DNA of 64,000 bases from Acidiparvus fluvialis (GTDB lineage Bacteria; Acidobacteriota; Holophagae; Holophagales; Holophagaceae), in the NCBI GenBank assembly GCA_041263285.1, contig JBFSVS010000001.1:1-64000 (forward strand), read 5' to 3'. The notes beneath the pieces were generated by a model. It was not told the DNA's origin and did no database searches. It worked only from the letters and a program-made list of their open reading frames with translations. Of the stretch, positions 1 through 7,918 are shown piece after piece (the stretch's first letter is position 1; every line of letters begins with the position of its first letter). The position numbers were made by a program, and so were the translations under genes.

Positions 1-1170
1 CTTGAGGGCGATCGTATGATCGTGAATATGGGTCCGTCACATCCTGTGACCCACGGCACTCTCCGAATTGTCTTAGAACTTCAGGGTGAAATTATCACTC
101 AGGCGACTCCCGAAATCGGGTATCTTCATCGAGGAGTCGAAAAATTAGGTGAGAACCTTAGCTATCAACAATTTATTCCCCTGACGGATCGACTGAATTA
201 TACGAGCAGTATGATGAACAATGTCGGCTATACCCTAGCCGTCGAAAAGATGCTCGGTATCTCTATTCCAAGACGTGCTGAGCAGATCCGAGTGCTGGTC
301 AGCGAACTTGCCCGTATCGCCGACCATATTATTTGTTTAGGAATTAATGCAGTAGACATTGGAGCGTTTACTGCCTTTTTATATCTTTTTCGACAACGTG
401 AAACCGTCTACGATCTTTTTGAGATGGCTGCAGGCCAACGTCTCCATACAAGCTTTACTCGTGTCGGAGGACTTTTTCGCGACTTACCCCCCGAATTTAT
501 TCCACTGTGCGAACAGTTCTTGAAAGATGCCCCCAAAGCAATTGATGAACTTGAGAAGCTCCTCACCAAAAATCCCATTTGGCATGATCGCACTAAGGGA
601 GTAGGCGCGATGTCGATTGAAGAGGCTATTAACTGGGGATATTCGGGGCCCTGCCTTCGTGCATGTGGACTAGCGCAAGACCTAAGGGTGAAGCAGCCTT
701 ATATGGGGTACGATCAATATGAATTTGATATTCCTGTCGGAACGTCTGGTGATGTCTTCGATCGATACTTAGTCCGTGTTGAAGAGATGCGACAGTCGCT
801 TCGAATTATTCGCCAAGTAGTCAAGACATTAGAGTCCGGACCCATCATTATTGACGATTACAAAATCGCCCTTCCCCCAAAAGAAAAAGTTTATACCCGT
901 ATGGAGAGCCTCATCCACCATTTCAAATTAATTATGCACGGTATGGAAATGCCGGTCGGAGAAGTGTATTCTTCAACAGAAGCAGCCAACGGTGAATTAG
1001 GGTTTTATATTGTTTCAGATGGAGGTAAAAACCCCTATCGTATAAGAGTTCGACCACCTTGTCTTCCTATATTTTCTAGTTTTGCGACGAAGGTACGAGG
1101 CCGTCTTATTGCCGATGCAGTAGCCGAACTAGGCTCCATGAATATTATCGCTGGCGAACTTGACCGCTGA
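1..1170 (+). CDS. nuoD: NADH-quinone oxidoreductase subunit D (5' end outside window)
   Basis: This is the 49-kDa-type peripheral-arm subunit of respiratory complex I, related to the large subunit of NiFe hydrogenases; it helps form the quinone-binding site. The sequence shows NMGPSHPVTHGTLR near the left edge, the family's NMGPxHPxTHGxLR signature, and the typical C-terminus RGRLIADAVAELGSMNIIAGELDR in substance (conserved end ExDR). An ATG lies at 16, but the frame is open to base 1 and reads LEGDR just before it. Related proteins usually have such residues before this motif, so the real start is probably outside the window. nuoE follows after 108 bp on the same strand. Confidence 0.93.
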   Translation, partial: LEGDRMIVNMGPSHPVTHGTLRIVLELQGEIITQATPEIGYLHRGVEKLGENLSYQQFIPLTDRLNYTSSMMNNVGYTLAVEKMLGISIPRRAEQIRVLVSELARIADHIICLGINAVDIGAFTAFLYLFRQRETVYDLFEMAAGQRLHTSFTRVGGLFRDLPPEFIPLCEQFLKDAPKAIDELEKLLTKNPIWHDRTKGVGAMSIEEAINWGYSGPCLRACGLAQDLRVKQPYMGYDQYEFDIPVGTSGDVFDRYLVRVEEMRQSLRIIRQVVKTLESGPIIIDDYKIALPPKEKVYTRMESLIHHFKLIMHGMEMPVGEVYSSTEAANGELGFYIVSDGGKNPYRIRVRPPCLPIFSSFATKVRGRLIADAVAELGSMNIIAGELDR

Positions 1171-1278
1171 TTAACCTTCCACATACGTTGCCAATCAGAG
1201 CTGCTCTTAAATAAATTACTTTGACACTCAGTTCGAGACTTAACTCGGACGAGCGAAGCCGTTAGACTATAAGAGTCT

Positions 1279-1854
1279 ATGAATTCCTCGTCGAGTTCCA
1301 CTCGCTCTGCCTTACCTCTAGCTCCCGGAGAACGATTGCCGGTAAGTAAGGTATTGACCCTGAGCCCAGAGGCACTCAAAGAAATCGATCAACTCGCCGA
1401 TAAATTTCCTGACCGATTGGCAGCGACTTTACCTGCCTTACATATTGCCCAAAGGGAATTTGGATTTGTGAGCCTGGAAGCCATGAAAGCGGTGGCCAAA
1501 GCCCTGGATATTCCCGAGGGCCATGTTTATGGGGTTGCTAGTTTCTATTCTATGTATCAAAAACATCCGGTGGGATCTTTTCATATTCAGGTTTGTACCA
1601 ATATCTCGTGTGCACTTAATGGAGCCGTCGCCCTTTTAGATCTTGTAAAAAAGAAAACGGGCATTTCACAGCGAGGCGAAGTGAGTTCGGACGGATTGTG
1701 GAGCGTAGAAGAAGTGGAATGCTTGGCTTCTTGTGGATCTGGACCTTGTCTTCAGGTGAATCATGATATCTATGATGAATTTGTTAACGAAGCTGAACTA
1801 GATCGAGTTTTAGAGGCGTGTCGATCGGGTCAGTATCGGGAATGGGCAAAGTAA
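1279..1854 (+). CDS. nuoE: NADH-quinone oxidoreductase subunit E
   Basis: This is the 24-kDa thioredoxin-like subunit of complex I, in the NADH dehydrogenase module on the cytoplasmic arm. The 191-residue protein has the four [2Fe-2S] ligands in the family pattern: Cys106 and Cys111 (CTNISC), then Cys148 and Cys152 (CLASC). The helical region with ASFYSMY at about residues 87-93 is also typical. The first ~20 residues are Ser/Pro-rich and may not be conserved, so a start slightly downstream is possible. The stop overlaps the nuoF start as TAATG, which suggests translational coupling. Confidence 0.93.
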   Translation: MNSSSSSTRSALPLAPGERLPVSKVLTLSPEALKEIDQLADKFPDRLAATLPALHIAQREFGFVSLEAMKAVAKALDIPEGHVYGVASFYSMYQKHPVGSFHIQVCTNISCALNGAVALLDLVKKKTGISQRGEVSSDGLWSVEEVECLASCGSGPCLQVNHDIYDEFVNEAELDRVLEACRSGQYREWAK

Positions 1855-3218
1855 TGACTTCCTACCGGCAAAAAAAAGATCCTCAGAGTTATTCCTTCGA
1901 GGGATTTGGAACTCCTGCGTTCCCCAATCTTATGTTGAGAGGGGCTGGAAATTTAGATAACTGGAGACTGGCTATTTACCAAAAAGAGCATGAAGGCTAT
2001 TTGGGCTTGAAGCGCGCTTTAAGCATGGAGCCTTCCCAGGTCATTGACGAGATGAAAGCATCTGGTATTCGGGGTCGGGGCGGTGCTGGATTTCCCGCAG
2101 GGCTCAAGTGGTCTTTTATGCCCAAGGATACAGCCGATAAAAAATATACTCGCTATTTAGTTTGTAATGCCGATGAGGGTGAGCCCGGAACCTTTAAAGA
2201 TCGGTCGATTATGGAATATAACCCCCACCAACTAATTGAGGGGATGATCATCGCGGGCTTTGCTATGCAGTGCCATATGGGTTTTATTTATGTTCGCGGA
2301 GAATTTCTTTGGCTGATCGAAAAACTTGAAGCAGCAATTGAAGAAGCTAAAAAAGAAAATCTGCTAGGACAAAATATTTTAGGATCTGGTTTCAATTTTG
2401 ATCTGATCGTCTATCGCGGAGCCGGTGCTTATATCTGTGGTGAAGAAACTGCCCTTCTAAACTCCCTAGAGGGACGCCGAGGAGAACCTAGAATCAAGCC
2501 ACCTTTCCCGGCGTCTAAAGGGGCTTTCGGGCAACCGACCACTATTAACAATGTCGAAACTTTGGCCGCCGCCGCTCCGATTCTACGAATGGGAGGAGCT
2601 GAATACGCTAAAATCGGTACCCCTAAAAATACTGGGACCCGTATTTTCTGTGTTAGTGGACATGTTCAGCGCCCTGGTCTTTATGAGTTACCCCTAGGTG
2701 TTCCACTCATCACCCTTGTCAAAGATCTCGCCGGTGGAACCCCTAATGGAAAAAAAATAAAAGCGATTATTCCGGGCGGTGCAAGCTCAGCTGTCTTCAC
2801 GGAAAGTGACTTTGACTGTCCTCTCGATTTTGATACGATCCGAGATCGCGGATCCATGGCAGGCTCTGGAGGAATTATTGTTATTGATGAAGACACCTGT
2901 ATGGTTCAGGTATGTCTTCGTCTGATCAGATTTTATGCTCATGAAAGCTGCGGACAATGTACGCCCTGTCGCGAAGGGTGCAATTGGATGGAAATGATTC
3001 TTACGCGTATTGAAAACGGCGAAGGACGCCTAGAAGATTTAGAGACTCTTAAAAGTATGACCCCCCGTATTGCAGGAAAAACACTTTGTGCCCTTGGCGA
3101 TGCCGCCTGTGGTCCTATGGATTCGATCTTGGGTAAGTTTAGAGACGAGTTTATTCACCACATTGAGCATAAAAAATGTCCGAAACCTTCTTGCCAGCTA
3201 GTGACTTATAGCCATTAA
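1854..3218 (+). CDS. nuoF: NADH-quinone oxidoreductase subunit F
   Basis: This is the 51-kDa subunit of complex I that binds NADH and FMN and passes electrons to an Fe-S cluster. The glycine-rich NADH/FMN motif GRGGAGFPAGLKW is at residues 74-86. The four 4Fe-4S ligands are Cys366, Cys369 and Cys372 (CGQCTPC) and Cys412. I place the start at the ATG of the TAATG overlap with nuoE (454 aa). Upstream in-frame starts at 1818 and 1842 would overlap nuoE further. The usual next gene, nuoG, is not here; a minus-strand gene converges 32 bp downstream. Confidence 0.93.
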   Translation: MTSYRQKKDPQSYSFEGFGTPAFPNLMLRGAGNLDNWRLAIYQKEHEGYLGLKRALSMEPSQVIDEMKASGIRGRGGAGFPAGLKWSFMPKDTADKKYTRYLVCNADEGEPGTFKDRSIMEYNPHQLIEGMIIAGFAMQCHMGFIYVRGEFLWLIEKLEAAIEEAKKENLLGQNILGSGFNFDLIVYRGAGAYICGEETALLNSLEGRRGEPRIKPPFPASKGAFGQPTTINNVETLAAAAPILRMGGAEYAKIGTPKNTGTRIFCVSGHVQRPGLYELPLGVPLITLVKDLAGGTPNGKKIKAIIPGGASSAVFTESDFDCPLDFDTIRDRGSMAGSGGIIVIDEDTCMVQVCLRLIRFYAHESCGQCTPCREGCNWMEMILTRIENGEGRLEDLETLKSMTPRIAGKTLCALGDAACGPMDSILGKFRDEFIHHIEHKKCPKPSCQLVTYSH

Positions 3219-3250
3219 TTCTCGTAAGCCCATAAGATTAACTAAAGCTA

Positions 3251-4591
3251 CTAAAAAATCTTTGACGGGTTGAAGATATTAAATGGATCTAGAGACTGTT
3301 TGATTTTTATCATTGCCCTCAGCGTGTAGGGATCGGTAAGTTCAACAAAAGCTTTCTTTTTGGCTAATCCGATTCCATGCTCTCCGGAAAGCGACCCCCC
3401 ATGTTGCTTGGTTAATCTGAAGAGATTGAGTATTGAATCTTCAAAAGCATCAAGAGACTTATGGTCACGATTTAAAAAATTGACATGTAAATTCCCATCC
3501 GCCAAATGGCCATAGGTGACGCAGTCCAATTGAAGTTGCTCAAGATGATAAAAGAACGATTCTAGTTGATTTAGGGGTATCGATATGTCCTCACTAATTT
3601 TGGATGGGTATCTTTCTTTTAGGAATGAAGAAGTCAGCCTTCGAAGAGCCCAAAGGTCCTCGCGTTGTCGCTGATCTGAAGCCACTTGAAAGTGTGTTGC
3701 AGCACTAAATAAAGATTCACAAGAGGCCAGAAAGAGATCGGATGTACATCCCTCATGATCAAACTCTACAATGGCGAAGGCATGCCCCTGAATTTTGCGA
3801 GCTTCGGGCAGACCTCCATTTTTCAACTCTTGAAGGACCAAAGGATCGAAGAACTCAATAGCAGATGGCTTATATCCAGACTGAGAAAACTTTCCGGGAA
3901 GTCGAATAAGGTCTTTCATATTATCGAAGGAGATCAAAAGCGTTAAGAACTCCTTGGGCTTTGGCAAAAGTCGTGCTGTTGCCTTGGTAATGAACCCAAG
4001 TGTTCCTTCGGATCCTATTAATAGTTGGGTTAAATTGAGCCCAGCATTATCTTTTGTTCCATGAATACCCAAGGTATGAATATCGCCATCACTCATGAGA
4101 CAGTCGATGCTGACAATCCAATTTCGAGTCATGCCGTACTTGCAGGCATTGGGACCCCCTGCGTTGGTTGCCAAACTTCCACCGAAAGAACAATGCATCC
4201 AGCTATTCGGATCAGGAGGGTAAAAAAGAAGCTGGGCCTCTGCTTCCTCTTTAACCTTTCGAAGAGGAACAGAACAACTAGCTGTAAGTTGCATTCCGAC
4301 CGGATCAATCATAAGTTCCTGAGGCCACTCGGAAAAATCTACTAATAAGGCTCGGTCTTGGTCCACCAAACAACCTCCGGCTTTTCCCGTTCCTGATCCG
4401 CGTGGTATGAGTGCCCAGCCCTCTTGCTGAGCAAATTTCACCAGAGCTTTCAGGGCTTTCGGACTTCGGGGGCGAATGCAGGCCCAAGGTACTAAGCCTT
4501 GAATATGCGATTCATCCCGTTGATAAGCCCCCAAATCATGTTGGTCAAACAAAAAGGTGGCATCAGGAATATGTTCAAAAAGCGGGGACAT
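3251..4591 (-). CDS. FAD-binding oxidase, GlcD / D-lactate dehydrogenase type
   Basis: This is a flavin-dependent 2-hydroxyacid dehydrogenase of the vanillyl-alcohol-oxidase fold. The FAD-binding PCMH domain fills roughly the first 210 residues, with IPRGSGTGKAGG at 62-73 and SFGGSLATNAGGPN near 135. The C-terminal FAD-oxidase domain shows GHLADGNLHVNF and SGEHGIGLAKK, which are typical of GlcD and D-lactate dehydrogenases. At 446 aa the length fits. The substrate (glycolate, D-lactate or another 2-hydroxyacid) cannot be read from the sequence. No GlcE/GlcF partners and no fused Fe-S domain are present. It starts 6 bp after the pyrH stop, so it is probably co-transcribed with pyrH. Confidence 0.85.
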   Translation of the reverse strand: MSPLFEHIPDATFLFDQHDLGAYQRDESHIQGLVPWACIRPRSPKALKALVKFAQQEGWALIPRGSGTGKAGGCLVDQDRALLVDFSEWPQELMIDPVGMQLTASCSVPLRKVKEEAEAQLLFYPPDPNSWMHCSFGGSLATNAGGPNACKYGMTRNWIVSIDCLMSDGDIHTLGIHGTKDNAGLNLTQLLIGSEGTLGFITKATARLLPKPKEFLTLLISFDNMKDLIRLPGKFSQSGYKPSAIEFFDPLVLQELKNGGLPEARKIQGHAFAIVEFDHEGCTSDLFLASCESLFSAATHFQVASDQRQREDLWALRRLTSSFLKERYPSKISEDISIPLNQLESFFYHLEQLQLDCVTYGHLADGNLHVNFLNRDHKSLDAFEDSILNLFRLTKQHGGSLSGEHGIGLAKKKAFVELTDPYTLRAMIKIKQSLDPFNIFNPSKIF

Positions 4592-4597
4592 CAGAAC

Positions 4598-5302
4598 CTA
4601 ATGAATCAATGTTCCTACCGACTCACCCAGGACGGCAGAAACTAAGTTGCCCGGCTTCATCATATTGAAAACCAGTATGGGCAATTCATTATCCATACAA
4701 AGCGCAATCGCGGAAGCGTCCATCACTTTAAGTCCCCTTTCGAGGACTTCCTGAAAGGTTACTTTCTCAAATCGCTGAGCTTTTGCATCTTTCTTCGGAT
4801 CTGCGCTATAAACACCATCCACATTAGTAGCCTTGAGTACGACCTGAGCTGAGATTTCATTGGCCCGGAGAGCTGCCGCCATATCCGTACTGAAGTAGGG
4901 GTTGCCGGTGCCACTTCCAAAAATGACTACCCGGCCTTTCTCCAAGTGACGAATGGCTCGCCGTCGAATATAGCTTTCTGCAATACGTGGCATTTCGATT
5001 CCAGAAAGAACACGAGTCTGAACCTGTTTTTGCTCCAAGGCATCTTGGAGGGCTAGGGCGTTAATCATGGTCGCCAACATACCCATTTGATCAGCGGTGA
5101 CGCGATCCATACCTTTGGTGGCTCCAGCGACGCCTCGAAAAATATTGCCACCACCAATGACGAGGCCCACTTCAACACCATGTTTCTGAATATCTTTAAT
5201 TTGATCAGCAACCATGGCTACCACACTAGGATCAATCCCCATATTCTGTTCACCCATCAGTGCTTCGCCTGAGAGTTTCAAAAGTACACGTTGGTATCTC
5301 AT
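4598..5302 (-). CDS. pyrH: UMP kinase
   Basis: Uridylate kinase phosphorylates UMP to UDP with ATP in the cytosol, in pyrimidine nucleotide synthesis. The 234-residue protein matches the amino-acid-kinase fold: LKLSGEAL at 8-15, GGGNIFRG at 50-57, DQMGMLAT at 71-78 and GTGNPYFSTDMAA at 131-143. A clear Shine-Dalgarno AAGGAG lies four bases before the ATG. It follows rpsB-tsf as in most bacteria, but frr, the usual next gene, is replaced by an FAD oxidase. A terminator-like hairpin separates it from tsf, so it may have its own promoter or depend on read-through. Confidence 0.95.
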   Translation of the reverse strand: MRYQRVLLKLSGEALMGEQNMGIDPSVVAMVADQIKDIQKHGVEVGLVIGGGNIFRGVAGATKGMDRVTADQMGMLATMINALALQDALEQKQVQTRVLSGIEMPRIAESYIRRRAIRHLEKGRVVIFGSGTGNPYFSTDMAAALRANEISAQVVLKATNVDGVYSADPKKDAKAQRFEKVTFQEVLERGLKVMDASAIALCMDNELPILVFNMMKPGNLVSAVLGESVGTLIH

Positions 5303-5331
5303 AAGTCTCCTTTAGTGTAGATGAATCGATA

Positions 5332-5364
5332 AAAAAATAGGCGACTTTAAGCCGCCTATTTTTT
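5332..5364 (-). terminator. Intrinsic terminator between tsf and pyrH
   Basis: Two arms, AAAAAATAGGCG and CGCCTATTTTTT, pair perfectly over 12 bp around a nine-base loop. The A/T flanks give a U-tract in either direction. It lies 18 bp past the tsf stop and 29 bp before the pyrH start, so it probably ends or attenuates the rpsB-tsf transcript. Confidence 0.8.
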
Positions 5365-5382
5365 AATTATCAAGAATAAGCC

Positions 5383-6039
5383 TTACTTAGCAATTTGAGC
5401 ATTCACTTCCTCGGCAAAATTTTCATTTCGTTTTTGCAACCCTTCACCTAGAACAAACTTGGTGAAACGGCGGATACTCAGCTTTTCACCAATCTCAGCC
5501 GTCCTTTGTGAAACAAATTGTTCGATCGTAAGATCGGGATTCATAATAAAAGGCTGCTCCAATAAACATACTTCCTTGTAAATAGAATTCAGCTTGCCTT
5601 CGACGATTTTTTCTACAATCGCAGGCGGTTTGCCTGTAGCCTCAGCTTGAGCCCTTGCAATCTCAATTTCCTTATCAATAAATGCTTGTGTTACTTCGCT
5701 TTTAGAAACAAAAAGAGGTACAGGATCTGCCGCAGCAATGTGCATGGCTATTTCTTTAACCATGCGTTGGAAAGACTCATTTCGAGCAACAAAGTCTGTT
5801 TCTGAATTGATTTCAACCAAGACTCCGACACGACCGCCTGGATGAATATATGCATCAACCAATCCTTCGGAAGCAATCCGATCCGATTTCTTAGAAGCGG
5901 CTGCTAAGCCCTTTTTACGAAGCCAATCAATGGCTTGTTCCATGTCACCCTGATTTTCCTCAAGGGCCTTTTTACAGTCCATCATTCCAAGACCCGTTTT
6001 CTCTCTTAACTCTTTAACATCATTGGCAGTGTAAGCCAT
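5383..6039 (-). CDS. tsf: Translation elongation factor Ts
   Basis: EF-Ts is the guanine-nucleotide exchange factor that recycles EF-Tu. The N-terminal UBA-like domain is clear (ANDVKELREKTGLGMMDCKK), followed by the core motif SETDFVARNESF that contacts EF-Tu. The C-terminal dimerisation part is short, giving 218 residues, as in many non-enteric bacteria. I chose the ATG at 6039 (MAYTANDV) because AGGAG lies eight bases before it; an upstream in-frame start at 6057 would overlap the rpsB end without a ribosome site. It forms a pair with rpsB 18 bp upstream. Confidence 0.96.
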   Translation of the reverse strand: MAYTANDVKELREKTGLGMMDCKKALEENQGDMEQAIDWLRKKGLAAASKKSDRIASEGLVDAYIHPGGRVGVLVEINSETDFVARNESFQRMVKEIAMHIAAADPVPLFVSKSEVTQAFIDKEIEIARAQAEATGKPPAIVEKIVEGKLNSIYKEVCLLEQPFIMNPDLTIEQFVSQRTAEIGEKLSIRRFTKFVLGEGLQKRNENFAEEVNAQIAK

Positions 6040-6057
6040 GAGGGTAACTCCTATCAA

Positions 6058-6825
6058 TTAAGCCTGGGGTGTTGGTTCATCCATCTGAATTTTTTCATCC
6101 ATCATATTTTTCATGGCAGTAGTCTGACCCTTATCTTTTAGAGCAGCGCGACCCTCGATGATGGAATCTGCAATACGCTCGGCGAATAACATAATTGAGC
6201 GGATGGCATCATCATTACCTGGAATAATCATATCCACCATATCGGGATCACAATTCGTATCGACAATCGCCACGACGGGGATTCCGATTTTTTTAGCTTC
6301 AGTCACCGCAATAGTTTCATGATTGGGATCAATTACAAAAAGAATATCGGGAAGGGCTCTCATATCTCGTATGCCCTTGAAGGACTCCTCCAATTTATCT
6401 TTTTGACGGGTAATTCCTGATATTTCTTTTTTGGAAAGTTCAGCCAAACGAACAGGATCGGCCAATAGTGATTGTGTTTCACGATATTTTTCTAGGCTTT
6501 TCTTTACCGTTGAGAAATTAGTCAACATCCCGCCAAGCCATCGGTTATTGACATAGAATGCGCCGCATCTTGCAGCTTGTTCAGCTACGACTTCTTGAGC
6601 TTGAGGCTTCGTGGCCACAAACATAAAAGTCTTTCCTTGGCTCGCAGCTTTAGTGATGAAGGTTGATGCAGCATTCCAAAGACGCAGAGTTTTTTGGAGA
6701 TCAATAATATAAATACTATTGCGGGCCCCGAAGATGTATTTCTTCATTTTAGGGTTCCAGCGTTTTGTTTGATGTCCGAAATGAACACCCGCTTCGAGTA
6801 GTTCTTTCATTTGTATAGCAGCCAT
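6058..6825 (-). CDS. rpsB: 30S ribosomal protein S2
   Basis: S2 is a late-binding small-subunit protein. The 255-residue protein has the family N-terminus MKELLEAGVHFGHQTKRWNP and the signature PDILFVIDPNHETIAVTEA. AGGAGG lies five bases before the ATG. It is followed by tsf in the standard bacterial order. A 132-bp leader with paired elements (see the leader entry) separates it from rpsI, so it may be separately regulated. Confidence 0.97.
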   Translation of the reverse strand: MAAIQMKELLEAGVHFGHQTKRWNPKMKKYIFGARNSIYIIDLQKTLRLWNAASTFITKAASQGKTFMFVATKPQAQEVVAEQAARCGAFYVNNRWLGGMLTNFSTVKKSLEKYRETQSLLADPVRLAELSKKEISGITRQKDKLEESFKGIRDMRALPDILFVIDPNHETIAVTEAKKIGIPVVAIVDTNCDPDMVDMIIPGNDDAIRSIMLFAERIADSIIEGRAALKDKGQTTAMKNMMDEKIQMDEPTPQA

Positions 6826-6957
6826 AGAGGCCTCCTCAGTGAGTCCCGCAAAGGGGAACTAGGGATAATAGGCGTGAGTGCCCGATTCGATCCCATACGG
6901 GATCCGATTTTTAGACTCCCAAAGAAAAGTCTCGGGAGAATATCAAAGAGCCAATGA
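6826..6957 (-). promoter_or_regulatory. Structured rpsI-rpsB intergenic leader
   Basis: This 132-bp stretch between rpsI and rpsB contains a hairpin GATCCC/GGGATC (6889-6904). It also has two interleaved complementary pairs at 6913-6938: CTCCC with GGGAG, and AGACT with AGTCT. The interleaved order means they form either alternative hairpins or a small pseudoknot. Leaders of rpsB operons are autoregulated by S2 in several bacteria. Whether this one is remains inference; I do not recognise it as a named RNA family. Confidence 0.4.
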
Positions 6958-7350
6958 TTAGCGTTTGCTGAATTGGAACCGACGACGCGCAGCTTTGCGT
7001 CCTGGTTTTTTTCTTTCTTTCATACGTGGATCACGTGTCAGCAACATGGCTCCTCGGAGCAGTGTGCGAAGTTGATCATTGTATTGAAGAAGGGCACGAG
7101 AGATACCCAAGCGGATGGCAGCAGCCTGAGCGGCACTACCCCCACCTTTCACAGTAATCATCATGTCCCATTTATTAACATTTTCTGTGAGAACAAATGG
7201 CTGTTGAACCATCATGCGTAAAACGGCATTAGGGAAGTAATCATCTAATTCACGACCATTGACGGTAATTTGGCCACTACCGGGCTTCAAAAAGGTACGA
7301 GCAATAGCAGTTTTGCGTCGTCCGGTCCCGTAGTGATGTCGAGTGGCCAT
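6958..7350 (-). CDS. rpsI: 30S ribosomal protein S9
   Basis: S9 is a small-subunit head protein whose C-terminal tail reaches the P-site tRNA. The 130 residues show the N-terminal GTGRRKTAIAR, the middle motif VKGGGSAAQAAAIRLGISRAL in substance, and the C-terminal tail ending RRRFQFSKR, which is the universal xQFSKR ending. It follows rplM by 13 bp, the conserved bacterial rplM-rpsI pair. Confidence 0.97.
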   Translation of the reverse strand: MATRHHYGTGRRKTAIARTFLKPGSGQITVNGRELDDYFPNAVLRMMVQQPFVLTENVNKWDMMITVKGGGSAAQAAAIRLGISRALLQYNDQLRTLLRGAMLLTRDPRMKERKKPGRKAARRRFQFSKR

Positions 7351-7363
7351 GTAAATACTCCCT

Positions 7364-7798
7364 TTATTTCTTTAAACTGAAAGCAATGGGATTCTGAGCT
7401 TTTTGTTGATGTTCGGTGCCTGCGTAGACGATTAATTTTTTTAACATTGCGTTTCCAAGAGGACCCTTCGGTAGCATCCCCTTAACGGCTTTTTCGATAG
7501 CTCGAGTAGGATGGGCTTCTCTTAGGACTCCGGCCTTCACTTCTTTCATGGAACCCGGTTGGGTTGTGGTGGTTCGATAGATTTTTTGAGTTGCTTTTTT
7601 ACCCGTGAACACGGCTTTTTCAGCATTGATGACAACTACGTGATCCCCTGTATCTAAAAAGGGCGTCCAGGTAGGTTTATGTTTTCCAGCAAGAAGTTCG
7701 GCGACGATAGAACTGACTCGCCCCACTGAAACGCCAGAAGCATCCACCAGAAACCATTGGCGTTTGATATCGTTCGCACTAGGGAAAAATGTACCCAT
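7364..7798 (-). CDS. rplM: 50S ribosomal protein L13
   Basis: L13 is an early assembly protein of the large subunit. The 144-residue protein shows WFLVDASGVSVGRVSS and TGDHVVVINAEKAVFTGKK, both typical of the family, and a PKGPLGNAML stretch near the C-terminus. I chose the ATG at 7798 because GGAG stands six bases upstream. A TTG twelve bases earlier is in frame but would place that ribosome site inside the gene. A strong promoter lies about 70 bp upstream. It heads the rplM-rpsI operon. Confidence 0.96.
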   Translation of the reverse strand: MGTFFPSANDIKRQWFLVDASGVSVGRVSSIVAELLAGKHKPTWTPFLDTGDHVVVINAEKAVFTGKKATQKIYRTTTTQPGSMKEVKAGVLREAHPTRAIEKAVKGMLPKGPLGNAMLKKLIVYAGTEHQQKAQNPIAFSLKK

Positions 7799-7867
7799 GG
7801 ATTGCTCCAAAAACGGTCAACAAAGTGCCCCAACAAGCCTTCTAGGTCCCACAAGGGCAGAAAATGT

Positions 7868-7896
7868 AGATTATCGCGAGCCACCCCTCGGGTCAA
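7868..7896 (-). promoter_or_regulatory. Sigma-70-type promoter of rplM-rpsI
   Basis: Reading the minus strand, TTGACC is followed by exactly 17 bases and then TAATCT, close to the consensus -35 and -10 boxes. It lies about 70 bp before the rplM start, leaving a transcribed leader of roughly 60 bases. Confidence 0.7.
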
Positions 7897-7918
7897 CCTC
7901 GAATTACCCAAGAACCCC

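Noticed and set aside
1035..1379. Minus-strand frame across the nuoD-nuoE junction
   Set aside because: It crosses two well-supported plus-strand genes and has no support of its own.
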